This document shows positions 38,145-45,595 of a DNA stretch of 64,000 nt, piece after piece. The notes beneath the pieces were generated by a model that saw only the letters and a list, made by a program, of their open reading frames with translations, was not told the DNA's origin and did not search any database. The stretch comes from Hazenella coriacea. Its GTDB lineage: Bacteria > Bacillota > Bacilli > Thermoactinomycetales > Thermoactinomycetaceae. How positions within the stretch are numbered: the stretch's first letter is position 1; each line of letters opens with the position of its first letter. The stretch covers positions 518,631-582,630 of the forward strand of contig NZ_SMAG01000002.1 of the NCBI RefSeq assembly GCF_004341825.1, given 5' to 3'. The position numbers and the translations under genes were made by a program.

Positions 38145-38176
38145 CCTATCTCCGAAATCGAGATAGGTTTTTATTT
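38145..38176 (+). terminator. Intrinsic terminator of the VOC gene
   Basis: An 8-bp perfect stem (38145-38152 with 38160-38167) followed by TTTTTATTTT. Confidence 0.8.
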
Positions 38177-38264
38177 TAGGATAATTGATTGAACCTCTCT
38201 GAAACCATTTCTTTTTGACTTCCAAAGAGCAGATAAGACTTTCTCAAAGATCATAACTTCCTAT

Positions 38265-38900
38265 TCATGCATTGATTAGTAAAAGGATTCCTGCAATGCT
38301 CATTAGCCAAGAAAGAGTGGAGCCTGAGTTTTCTACTATTTTTTTACGTAATTTCTCCAATGGAGCTTGCATCCTTTTTTGAAAAGTATGGTGTAATATG
38401 ATCAAAATAATGGAGGGTAATACCATGATAAAGTTATAGCCAGCTAGAATTGTAACCGACTCCATCATAGGTAATTGGTTGGAAGTCATGATTCCAATCG
38501 CAGCAAAATAAGGCAATGCGGTTCCAACCTCTATGATCCCAGTTGTCAAACCAAGTATTATCATGGCAAGTATACTTTTGTTTTTGGGTTTACGGGGTTC
38601 TGATGTACTTTTTGTAGGTACAAAAAAGCTGCCAATTAACAAGCCAAGTCCGGCAAAAGTCATCAGTTGATTATTGTTACCAAAGTGGGTGATTGCCTGA
38701 AACACTTTGTCCATACCAAGCATCAATAAGATACCAACTATAAAATAAAACACTGAAACGGTCAGCAGATAAATGAGTAATCGGCGGGTTGATCTTTCAC
38801 TTGCTGAAAGTAACATATAAACCGTTACACCAATGGTTGTTGGACTGAGAGTATCCAAGATTGATAAAGCTCCTATTGAAATCAGTAATTCTGTAGTCAT
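38265..38900 (-). CDS. GAP-family / LysE-superfamily membrane protein
   Basis: This 211-residue protein has six predicted membrane segments. The N-terminal ALSILDTLSPTTIGVTVYML and the mid-protein IILGLTTGIIEVGTALPYFAAIGIM match the SfLAP/GAP group, linked in mycobacteria to export of cell-envelope lipids. It lies 16 nt after a MerR-type regulator whose promoter has an atypical 19-bp spacer, so it is likely induced by that regulator and may act as an efflux or envelope-export protein. Substrate unknown. Confidence 0.82.
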   Translation of the reverse strand: MTTELLISIGALSILDTLSPTTIGVTVYMLLSASERSTRRLLIYLLTVSVFYFIVGILLMLGMDKVFQAITHFGNNNQLMTFAGLGLLIGSFFVPTKSTSEPRKPKNKSILAMIILGLTTGIIEVGTALPYFAAIGIMTSNQLPMMESVTILAGYNFIMVLPSIILIILHHTFQKRMQAPLEKLRKKIVENSGSTLSWLMSIAGILLLINA

Positions 38901-38916
38901 CAGTCCTCTTTCCCCC

Positions 38917-39654
38917 TCATCTGTTTTTTAAATAGATTTCGAATGCTTTCTCAATGAATTGTAAAAATTCTGTATCCAACGGGTAAAATCCAACTTTTTT
39001 TGAGTGCTCTGATGACTTTCTTACTTCCCAAAATTTCTCCAGAAACTCTTCATTATCTCCATAAGTTTCTCTTGCTTTTTCATCCATTCTTTGGATGATC
39101 TGTTGTACTTCAGGTGAATCAACCCCTTTTGACATATTTCTTTTTAATTGAGCGATTAATGATACCCATTCAAGCGTATCTGGATCTCCGCGGTTTATAT
39201 TGGGGAGAAGGTCAAGTAACTTTTGATCTTCTTGAAATAATTGACTACGATATATTTCCCGTTTATCAAGATTACTTTGATATAAATGGATCATTTTAGA
39301 AATGTTGTTCAGGTCAATTTTTCCTTCAATTTTATATTCATTCAATAATCCATGTAACGACCTTTCTATTTCTTCAAGTTTGTTCTTTTCTTGTAGGACG
39401 TAGTTTAGTTGATTTTGTAACACAATAGGCCAATCATTACTTTGATCTGACAACATAACCTTTATTTCTTGCAGGCTAAATCCTAACGTTTTTAAAAATT
39501 GGATTTCCTGCAATTTCTTTAATTCCTTTTTTCCATATAATCTGTGTCCTCCTTCTGTTTTGCCTGCTGGGGTGAGCAACCCAATATGATCATAATGACG
39601 CATCGTTCTTACAGTAATCCCAGTTTGTTTTGACACTTCTTTAATAGAAATCAT
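38917..39654 (-). CDS. MerR-family regulator, TipA-like
   Basis: This 245-residue protein starts at 39654, 8 nt after GGTGG; the frame extends to 39669. An N-terminal MerR winged helix (ISIKEVSKQTGITVRTMRHYDHIGLL) leads to a coiled-coil (LQNQLNYVLQEKNKLEEIERSL) and a C-terminal alpha-helical domain of about 140 residues of TipAS-like length, the domain that binds thiopeptide antibiotics in Streptomyces. Its promoter has a 19-bp spacer with a perfect 6-1-6 dyad, typical for MerR activators that twist DNA. It is followed by the GAP membrane protein gene. Confidence 0.88.
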   Translation of the reverse strand: MISIKEVSKQTGITVRTMRHYDHIGLLTPAGKTEGGHRLYGKKELKKLQEIQFLKTLGFSLQEIKVMLSDQSNDWPIVLQNQLNYVLQEKNKLEEIERSLHGLLNEYKIEGKIDLNNISKMIHLYQSNLDKREIYRSQLFQEDQKLLDLLPNINRGDPDTLEWVSLIAQLKRNMSKGVDSPEVQQIIQRMDEKARETYGDNEEFLEKFWEVRKSSEHSKKVGFYPLDTEFLQFIEKAFEIYLKNR

Positions 39655-39693
39655 GTGAAACACCACCATTCTCCTTTATGGTAACTAAAAATT

Positions 39694-39724
39694 ATTATAC
39701 AAAATGACGTAACGTCACTTTCAA
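39694..39724 (-). promoter_or_regulatory. MerR-type promoter: 19-bp spacer with operator dyad
   Basis: On the minus strand TTGAAA (39724-39719) and TATAAT (39699-39694) are separated by exactly 19 bp. The spacer holds TGACGT-A-ACGTCA (39705-39717). Over-long spacers with a central dyad are the hallmark of MerR-activated promoters. Confidence 0.8.
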
Positions 39725-39872
39725 GGGTCAACTTAAAAATTTTCTATTCAGTACTTTTTATCAACTGGATTTTGTGACCAAGTGGAAGGATCTTAGATGA
39801 GTTAAGACTATACTTGGGATTTTAAAGTGGGGGGTGCTCCATATAGAGAAAATCTCAAATGGAGCAAGCTTG

Positions 39873-40622
39873 TTATTTTGAGTGTGGGCTATCAATCGAT
39901 TCGATTAATGTATGTAATTCGACTTCTGACAATTCACGATAACTGCCTAAGGGTAACGAAGGGTCTAATTGGAGAGACCCCATTTGGATTCGTTGAAGGT
40001 AGATCACTTCTTTTTCTACGGCTTGGAACATTCGCTTGACTTGGTGGAATTTCCCTTCATAAATGGTCAACTCAATTTCAGAGATCGGTGCAGAGTGGAG
40101 AATGGTTAATTCACCAGGTAAAGTATGATAACCATCTTCTAAAATAACGCCTTTCCGAAAGATATGTATATCCTCTTCGGTCACTTCCCCTTTCACTTTG
40201 GCAAAGTAGCGCTTAGGAACCTGCTTTTTGGGTGAAAGTAAACGATGAGATAATTTACCGTCATTAGTGAGTAGTAAGAGACCTTCCGTATCTTTATCTA
40301 ATCGCCCCACAGGAAAAGGATCAAACAAACGGTACTCTTCATCAAGTAAATCGACAACTACATGTTCACGTAGATCTTCAGTGGCAGAAATGACCCCTTG
40401 TGGTTTATTCATCATCAAGTAAACAAACTCACGATAAAAAATCTGTTCCCCATTGACAATGATTGGGTCTTGGTTAGGATCGACTTGTGTACCAGGATCC
40501 GTAATATGAACCCCATTCACAGTGACGACCCATGATCGCATTGATTTTTTGATCTCTTTGCGTGAGCCAAAGCCTAAGTGGGCTAGGATTTTGTCTAGTC
40601 GTAATCTCTTTTTTTCTCCCAA
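39873..40622 (-). CDS. RsuA-family rRNA pseudouridine synthase
   Basis: The product is 249 residues. The N-terminal S4 RNA-binding domain (LRLDKILAHLGFGSRKEIKK) leads to a catalytic domain with GRLDKDTEGLLLLTND, whose Asp (in RLDKD) is the nucleophile, and KFHQVKRMFQAV. It isomerises a uridine in 16S rRNA (U516-type). The start is TTG at 40622, 8 nt after AAGGAGG. Stand-alone; its last residues are close to a short orphan stretch downstream. Confidence 0.92.
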   Translation of the reverse strand: MGEKKRLRLDKILAHLGFGSRKEIKKSMRSWVVTVNGVHITDPGTQVDPNQDPIIVNGEQIFYREFVYLMMNKPQGVISATEDLREHVVVDLLDEEYRLFDPFPVGRLDKDTEGLLLLTNDGKLSHRLLSPKKQVPKRYFAKVKGEVTEEDIHIFRKGVILEDGYHTLPGELTILHSAPISEIELTIYEGKFHQVKRMFQAVEKEVIYLQRIQMGSLQLDPSLPLGSYRELSEVELHTLIESIDSPHSK

Positions 40623-40865
40623 GTGATTCGCCTCCTTCAGGGATCTTAATGAGCCTATTGTGACATGAGCGACTTAACTATTCAAGCAAGGGCGACATGA
40701 ATCCATGATCGATCCTATTTATTGATGAGTAGAAACTTGATCACCTGAAATGACCTTGTACATGATTTTCATCCATGATCCATTCCTTTCTGAAATCCCA
40801 TGTTGCAATATTTCCAATCATATGAGGGTATTGTGAAGTATACAAGTTTAGGAGGGAGCTTTTAC

Positions 40866-41087
40866 ATGGAAATACCTAAGTACCCAAGAATGAATCAGGA
40901 ATTAACTCCAGGACAAATCAATCAACTAACCCATATTGTGTTTGGAGGAAAAAACGAAACAATACATGACCAGAAATTTGATTGCATTTTTGTTTTTGGT
41001 GGTACTCATCCAGGATGTTGGCAATTGTCTATGGAGAATATCTTCGTATTTATTACTATGGTCAAAAAGGGGATATCGAACCGCTAG
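40866..41087 (+). pseudogene. Decayed YdcF/DUF218-like gene (N-terminal fragment)
   Basis: From the ATG at 40866 (AGGAGGGAG 8 nt upstream) the product reads MEIPKYPRMNQELTPGQINQ and reaches DCIFVFGGTHPGCWQ, the first conserved block of soluble YdcF-like proteins. It then loses family similarity and stops at 41087, about 73 residues. Family members are about 200 residues. A neighbouring frame stays open to about 41124 (reading GEYLRIYYYGQKGDIEPLE), so a frameshift and deletion are likely. An expressed short form cannot be excluded because the ribosome-binding site is intact. Confidence 0.5.
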
Positions 41088-41250
41088 AATCTCCAATTGA
41101 AGGGATCCATTTGCGTTATAAATAATTTAAGGATAGGACAGAAAATACTTAATCATTCGACTAAATTATAGTATTATATAGAGAATATCCCTTCTCCTGC
41201 CGAGTTTCCTTTTTATGTTACGGAACAACATTCAAGAAGGAGACCTTTAT

Positions 41251-42678
41251 ATGATTACTGATCACGGAAGAAATCATAAAGAAGTCAAGTTAGAGCATGG
41301 AAATTTGCATGTTTTTGCTAATGATGAAGTATTTGCTAGCTTAGAAAATAAAGTGTATGAAATGGCAGATAATAATTTGCGAATTCCCCGTCATGTGTAT
41401 ATGAGCTATACTCCCGATGCACATGTTGGGATTGGAACTTGTATTGGTACAACAGCTGTTTGGAATATGTCTGATGGCTTTGTCTCTCCGTCCATTGTGG
41501 GCTCCGACATTGGATGTGGAATGCGGGTTCATATGACTTCCCTGCACAAAGAGGATCTTCAAGAGAAGTCATTGCGTCGTAAGTTGATCCAAGCGATTGA
41601 AAAGTATGTACCCACCCATGAACGAGCCTCATCCCACTATAAAAATGTGCGTGCGGATAAAGTGGTGATGGAAGGGCTGTATGGTTTGCCTTCTGAATAT
41701 ATCCCTGATCGATATTCACCTGAGGAACGCCGTTCTTTGACACATGTGGAGCATGCCAAGTTTGAGTTTGATCATGATCATTTAGATGAGATCCCTGAAA
41801 AGAATTGGAAACGAGCTTGGCAACAGATTGGAACTTTAGGTGGCGGAAATCATTTTGTCGAAATTCAATATATTAAATTAAATGAAGAAAAGCGTTCCAT
41901 TGCGGAACAGTGGGGTTTATTTGATGGGCAAATCGTGGTCATGATTCACTCCGGCTCAAGAGCATGGGGAGGAATGTTAGGACCTCGATATACGAAGGAT
42001 TTTAAGCAAGTGATGGGATTGTGGGGAGTAGAATCTCCAGACCGAAATCTTGTCTACGCTCCGATTAATACCGAGCAAGGACAACGTTATATTCACCTCA
42101 TGTATTCGGCTTTGAATTATGCTGTAGTGAACCGTCATATGATCGCTTATGGTGTACGAGAAGGATTCAAAGATGTGTTTGGCTCTGACTTTGAAATGCC
42201 TGTTTTATATGACTTGATGCATAACTACGCATTGAAAGAATTTCATCGGAATCAACCCATGCTTGTTCACCGTAAGGGAGCCACTCGTGCGTTACCAGCG
42301 GGTCATTTCTTAAATAGAGAATCTTATAAGGAAACGGGACATCCTGCTTTGATTCCTGGATCGATGGGAACCTCTTCATATATTATGGTTGGTGAGCAAG
42401 GTGGAGAGAAAAACTTCTATTCCATCTGTCACGGGGCAGGACGCATTCGCTCACGTCGGGCCACTAAAGAATTGATCACTGTGGACGAGTTTGCACAGTC
42501 GATGAAAGTAGGCACTGATGATGAAGTGTTGGTCAATCATCGTACATTGAAAAGCATCTTAGACGAATGTCCACAAGCATATAAAGATGTGGATCAGATT
42601 ATTGATTCTGTCGTTGGTGCGGACTTGGCTTCTGTCGTTGCTGAATGTAAGCCAATGGCTGTGATTAAAGGTGTCTAA
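41251..42678 (+). CDS. rtcB: RNA-splicing ligase RtcB
   Basis: This 475-residue protein starts at 41251, 8 nt after AAGGAGA. The Mn2+/GTP ligase motifs are intact: GSDIGCGMR (D86, C89), GGGNHFVE, VMIHSGSRAWG, GSMGTSSYI and CHGAGR with the guanylylated histidine. It joins 2',3'-cyclic phosphate or 3'-phosphate RNA ends to 5'-OH ends. No archease or RtcA gene is adjacent; the gene is flanked by a decayed YdcF gene and a bacilliredoxin. The overall length and the extra 140-190 insertion (DRYSPEERRSLTHVEHA) fit the RtcB of Bacillales. Confidence 0.95.
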   Translation: MITDHGRNHKEVKLEHGNLHVFANDEVFASLENKVYEMADNNLRIPRHVYMSYTPDAHVGIGTCIGTTAVWNMSDGFVSPSIVGSDIGCGMRVHMTSLHKEDLQEKSLRRKLIQAIEKYVPTHERASSHYKNVRADKVVMEGLYGLPSEYIPDRYSPEERRSLTHVEHAKFEFDHDHLDEIPEKNWKRAWQQIGTLGGGNHFVEIQYIKLNEEKRSIAEQWGLFDGQIVVMIHSGSRAWGGMLGPRYTKDFKQVMGLWGVESPDRNLVYAPINTEQGQRYIHLMYSALNYAVVNRHMIAYGVREGFKDVFGSDFEMPVLYDLMHNYALKEFHRNQPMLVHRKGATRALPAGHFLNRESYKETGHPALIPGSMGTSSYIMVGEQGGEKNFYSICHGAGRIRSRRATKELITVDEFAQSMKVGTDDEVLVNHRTLKSILDECPQAYKDVDQIIDSVVGADLASVVAECKPMAVIKGV

Positions 42679-42805
42679 AATTAAACCTCCTTACTGGAAC
42701 ACCCTGATGGAGGGTGAAGATCAGGCCCCTGAAAAATGGGCTCTGATCAAGTAGACGCATTCTCTGGATTTGGATACAATAAAAGAGTAAAGGAGGGATC
42801 TATAC

Positions 42806-43249
42806 ATGTCTCAAAATTTCTATCTCCAACAAATGCAAATGATGGTTCAGCCAATGCGTGATGAGCTGACCCAATTGGGAATAAAAGAATTACGTACACC
42901 AGAGGAAGTAGATGGTGCTCTACAAGGTGAAGGAGCTAAAGGAACCACGCTAGTAGTGGTCAACTCTGTCTGTGGATGTGCGGCTGGGTTGGCTCGTCCC
43001 GCTGTCGGTCTTTCACTTAAACACGATAAAGTTCCTAATCACTTATATACTGTATTTGCGGGACAAGATCGTGAAGCCACAGCACAAGCTCGCGAATATT
43101 TTGAAGGGCAACCACCTTCTTCTCCATCAATGGTTCTTTTAAAAGATGGCAAACTGGTACATATGGTTCATCGTCATGAGATCGAAAATGTACCGATGGA
43201 AGAGATCGCCGCCAATTTGACAGCAGCTTTTGATAAGTATTGTGATTAA
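42806..43249 (+). CDS. Bacilliredoxin (BrxA/BrxB, DUF1094)
   Basis: This 147-residue thioredoxin-fold protein has the diagnostic C56-G-C58 motif in VVNSVCGCAAGLARPAV. In Bacillus the BrxA/BrxB proteins remove bacillithiol from S-bacillithiolated proteins, so the organism likely makes bacillithiol. AAAGGAGGG precedes the ATG. Single gene with terminator. I cannot separate BrxA from BrxB by sight. Confidence 0.93.
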   Translation: MSQNFYLQQMQMMVQPMRDELTQLGIKELRTPEEVDGALQGEGAKGTTLVVVNSVCGCAAGLARPAVGLSLKHDKVPNHLYTVFAGQDREATAQAREYFEGQPPSSPSMVLLKDGKLVHMVHRHEIENVPMEEIAANLTAAFDKYCD

Positions 43250-43256
43250 TCCAGTG

Positions 43257-43287
43257 AACTCCTCGCCATAACGGGGAGTTTTTTTGT
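43257..43287 (+). terminator. Intrinsic terminator of the bacilliredoxin gene
   Basis: AACTCC (43257-43262) pairs with GGAGTT (43275-43280), extended by inner pairs, then T7. Confidence 0.8.
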
Positions 43288-43423
43288 AATTATAGGAGGA
43301 TGAAAATGTTATCGTTTCATGATGTCATTGAAACGAAATATTAACTTTTATTTGTTAGGGTGGAACTCGCTCTTTCATTCAGTTTAGAATAGAAATATAA
43401 GTTTGTCATAAGGAGGGAGTTGC

Positions 43424-44461
43424 ATGGAAGTCATCGCTTTTTTATTGCTAGCTTTATTTATCGCGATTGTTATCATAGTAAATGCTTTTTATCGTTCTGC
43501 CCGGAAAAAAGACCAAAATCGTTTATATGTGATAGAAAATCTAGGAATACAGGAACATTCTGATGACTTTAAAGAAAATCTGGGTCAACTGATTCAACGC
43601 CTAGAAGCTTCAATTCCACTTAGTTATATGGAACAAGTGAAGGAAAGAGTGATTCGTGAACATAAAATTAGCTTAATCGATTGGGAAAATCGTTGGTTCG
43701 AGTGGAAACGATTTCTCATTATGACTGCAATTCTAAAAAATGTACCCATGTATAGTCGTGAAGTAGATGAAGTATGGCATGAAAAGTTGATGTTTACTCG
43801 TGAATATGAATTGTTCTCAGATCTATTTTTAGAGCGGACATTACACCATGCTCCCCATCCTCCTGGGCATTCTTTTGATCGTTCAGAGCGAGCTTGGTTT
43901 GATACCATTTACATCATTTTATTTAAACCAACGAAGTTTAGTATCTCTACATGGGGACCCTTTTTGAAACATCCTCTCTCCGAAAAAATATTATTAGACT
44001 TCCAAATGATGCCCATGGATGTCTTAAAAGAAAAATATTTTAACATCCATTGTCAAGAGCATGTTCCTGCTGTGGCTTCGCTAGTAGAATTTATCATTCG
44101 TTATTTTCAAGGCCAAGTCGATTATTTGAGTAAACATTACGATTTATATGGGAAAAGTGTAAAAACCTTTGGTAAACATAGTAGCTCATCTTACTCAGAC
44201 CCTGCATTATGGATGTTAGGTGGGATGCTATTTTTGACTTGCTTTCATCATGATGAGTTTGACGAAAAGAACGAGTTTTTTGAAAAGACGACTGGAAGCG
44301 GGGATAGTGGTGGAAGTTTCATCTTCTCTGGTTGCTCCAGTGGTGGTGATAGTATCAGTGGCGACCCCGGTGGAGATAGTGGAAGTGGTAGCAGTTGCAG
44401 TAGTAGCAGTTGCAGCAGTAGTAGCTGCAGTAGTTGTGGTGGGGGATGTGGAAGTTCATAA
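43424..44461 (+). CDS. Membrane protein with Ser/Gly/Cys-rich C-terminal tail
   Basis: The product is 345 residues. One N-terminal membrane segment (about 4-22, IAFLLLALFIAIVIIVNAF) precedes a helical cytosolic or extracellular body of about 240 residues containing REVDEVWHEKLMFTREYELF, which recalls the W-H-x(2)-L motif of glycine-rich-domain proteins. A second short hydrophobic stretch lies near 265-275 (LWMLGGMLFLTCF). The last 60 residues are nearly all Ser, Gly and Cys with a regular CSSSS period (ten cysteines). The tail resembles TIGR04222-type membrane proteins with GC-rich ends. AAGGAGGG precedes the ATG. Function unknown. Confidence 0.75.
   Translation: MEVIAFLLLALFIAIVIIVNAFYRSARKKDQNRLYVIENLGIQEHSDDFKENLGQLIQRLEASIPLSYMEQVKERVIREHKISLIDWENRWFEWKRFLIMTAILKNVPMYSREVDEVWHEKLMFTREYELFSDLFLERTLHHAPHPPGHSFDRSERAWFDTIYIILFKPTKFSISTWGPFLKHPLSEKILLDFQMMPMDVLKEKYFNIHCQEHVPAVASLVEFIIRYFQGQVDYLSKHYDLYGKSVKTFGKHSSSSYSDPALWMLGGMLFLTCFHHDEFDEKNEFFEKTTGSGDSGGSFIFSGCSSGGDSISGDPGGDSGSGSSCSSSSCSSSSCSSCGGGCGSS
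44386..44447 (+). repeat. Short in-frame repeat coding for the CSSSS tail
   Basis: Degenerate AGTAGC/AGCAGT trinucleotides with TGC every fifth codon encode the CSSSS units. This simple-sequence tract could vary in length by slippage. Confidence 0.6.
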
Positions 44462-44505
44462 GGGACCCACATCGCTTAGATTCATTATAAAGAGTGTGTA
44501 ATGAG

Positions 44506-44546
44506 AAAAACCTTGATCATGGAGATCTCCTAGATCAAGGTTTTTT
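44506..44546. terminator. Bidirectional intrinsic terminator
   Basis: A 13-bp perfect stem (44506-44518 with 44533-44545) with A-run and T6, between convergent genes. Confidence 0.85.
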
Positions 44547-44587
44547 ACAAAGTCATGGAGGAAGTTTTTGATCATGAGATTACAATT

Positions 44588-45301
44588 CTATTTTCCAAAA
44601 AAGAATTGTAGGGCGGAGGGAAGATCTTTTTGCCAGAAGCCCCAAGTATGATCGCCTTCCTCTTCAACATAGTGAACATGTGCCTCTTTTTCATTTAAAT
44701 ATTGGTGAACCACCCGATTACGGGCGACTAGATCTAAATTACCCATATGGGTAGGAACAGCTGTTTCTGATTTGCCAATGGATTGGTAGATGGTTAAATG
44801 CTTCAGGCTCTGGGTTTGTAAGATTTCTTCCTTGGTTTGTTTTAGAAATGCTCCAGATTGAGATAACACCCGTTTAAAAAGATGTGGATACTGGAGGGCC
44901 AGATGTAAGGAGACAGTTCCTCCTAGTGAAGAGCCTCCAACCACTAACTGATCAGGGTGGACTGAATATCGGTCTTGAATCATTGGAATTAACTCTTCAA
45001 CGATCATCCGTTGATGCAACTGATTACGTGAACCAACAGGTGAATACTCTGAAGTTCGTACAGATTTGTCTACAGGTACTGCTACTAGGATCAAGGGATG
45101 TATGAGATTATCAGCAATCATTTGCGTTGCTTGTGTGACAATCCGTCCCAAGTTGAAATAATCATTCCCATCATGCAAAATCATCCATGGGTATGGATGC
45201 GTTTCATCATAGTTAGGTGGTAAAAAGATGAGTATTTCTTTGGTGTCCTGTAAAAATTGACTGGTTAAGTTTTCTCTTTTAATGATTCTTTTTTGTCCCA
45301 T
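44588..45301 (-). CDS. Alpha/beta-hydrolase esterase (enterochelin-esterase-like)
   Basis: This 237-residue protein starts at 45301, 6 nt after GAGTGG. The nucleophile elbow is GGSSLGG (Ser), followed by SQSGAF and a C-terminal EEGDHTWGFWQK carrying the catalytic His. The Asp lies in between. The fold and motifs match the Fes/YieL/esterase D group. There is no signal peptide, so it is cytosolic. Possible roles are hydrolysis of siderophore esters or acyl esters; no iron-uptake gene is adjacent, so a siderophore role is not supported by context. Confidence 0.85.
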   Translation of the reverse strand: MGQKRIIKRENLTSQFLQDTKEILIFLPPNYDETHPYPWMILHDGNDYFNLGRIVTQATQMIADNLIHPLILVAVPVDKSVRTSEYSPVGSRNQLHQRMIVEELIPMIQDRYSVHPDQLVVGGSSLGGTVSLHLALQYPHLFKRVLSQSGAFLKQTKEEILQTQSLKHLTIYQSIGKSETAVPTHMGNLDLVARNRVVHQYLNEKEAHVHYVEEEGDHTWGFWQKDLPSALQFFFGK

Positions 45302-45595
45302 AGTCATCCACTCTTTTTGTCTTGGTATCTCAGAAACCATGTATCTTTTGTTTCTGGTCGTTTTATTGTACTAAATACTATACCCTAATTTTCACTGTTT
45401 TTGATCATAAAGACAAGAAAAGGGAAAATGTTTTGACCTGTGCACTAGTTCTTTATGGATGGGGTAAACATTTTCTGTCTACGTTATGGATCATTTCTTA
45501 CGTTTTGTGATGAAGAACTGAGTTCTCTTTGACCGATTCATAAGAATAGATTTACAATAATGATAAATATATTTTTTTAATGGAGTGATAAAGGT

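Noticed and set aside
43624..44501. Long minus-strand and shifted-frame ORFs over the Cys/Ser tail gene
   Set aside because: They are shadows of the repetitive coding sequence, rich in Leu/Val/Pro and without ribosome-binding sites.
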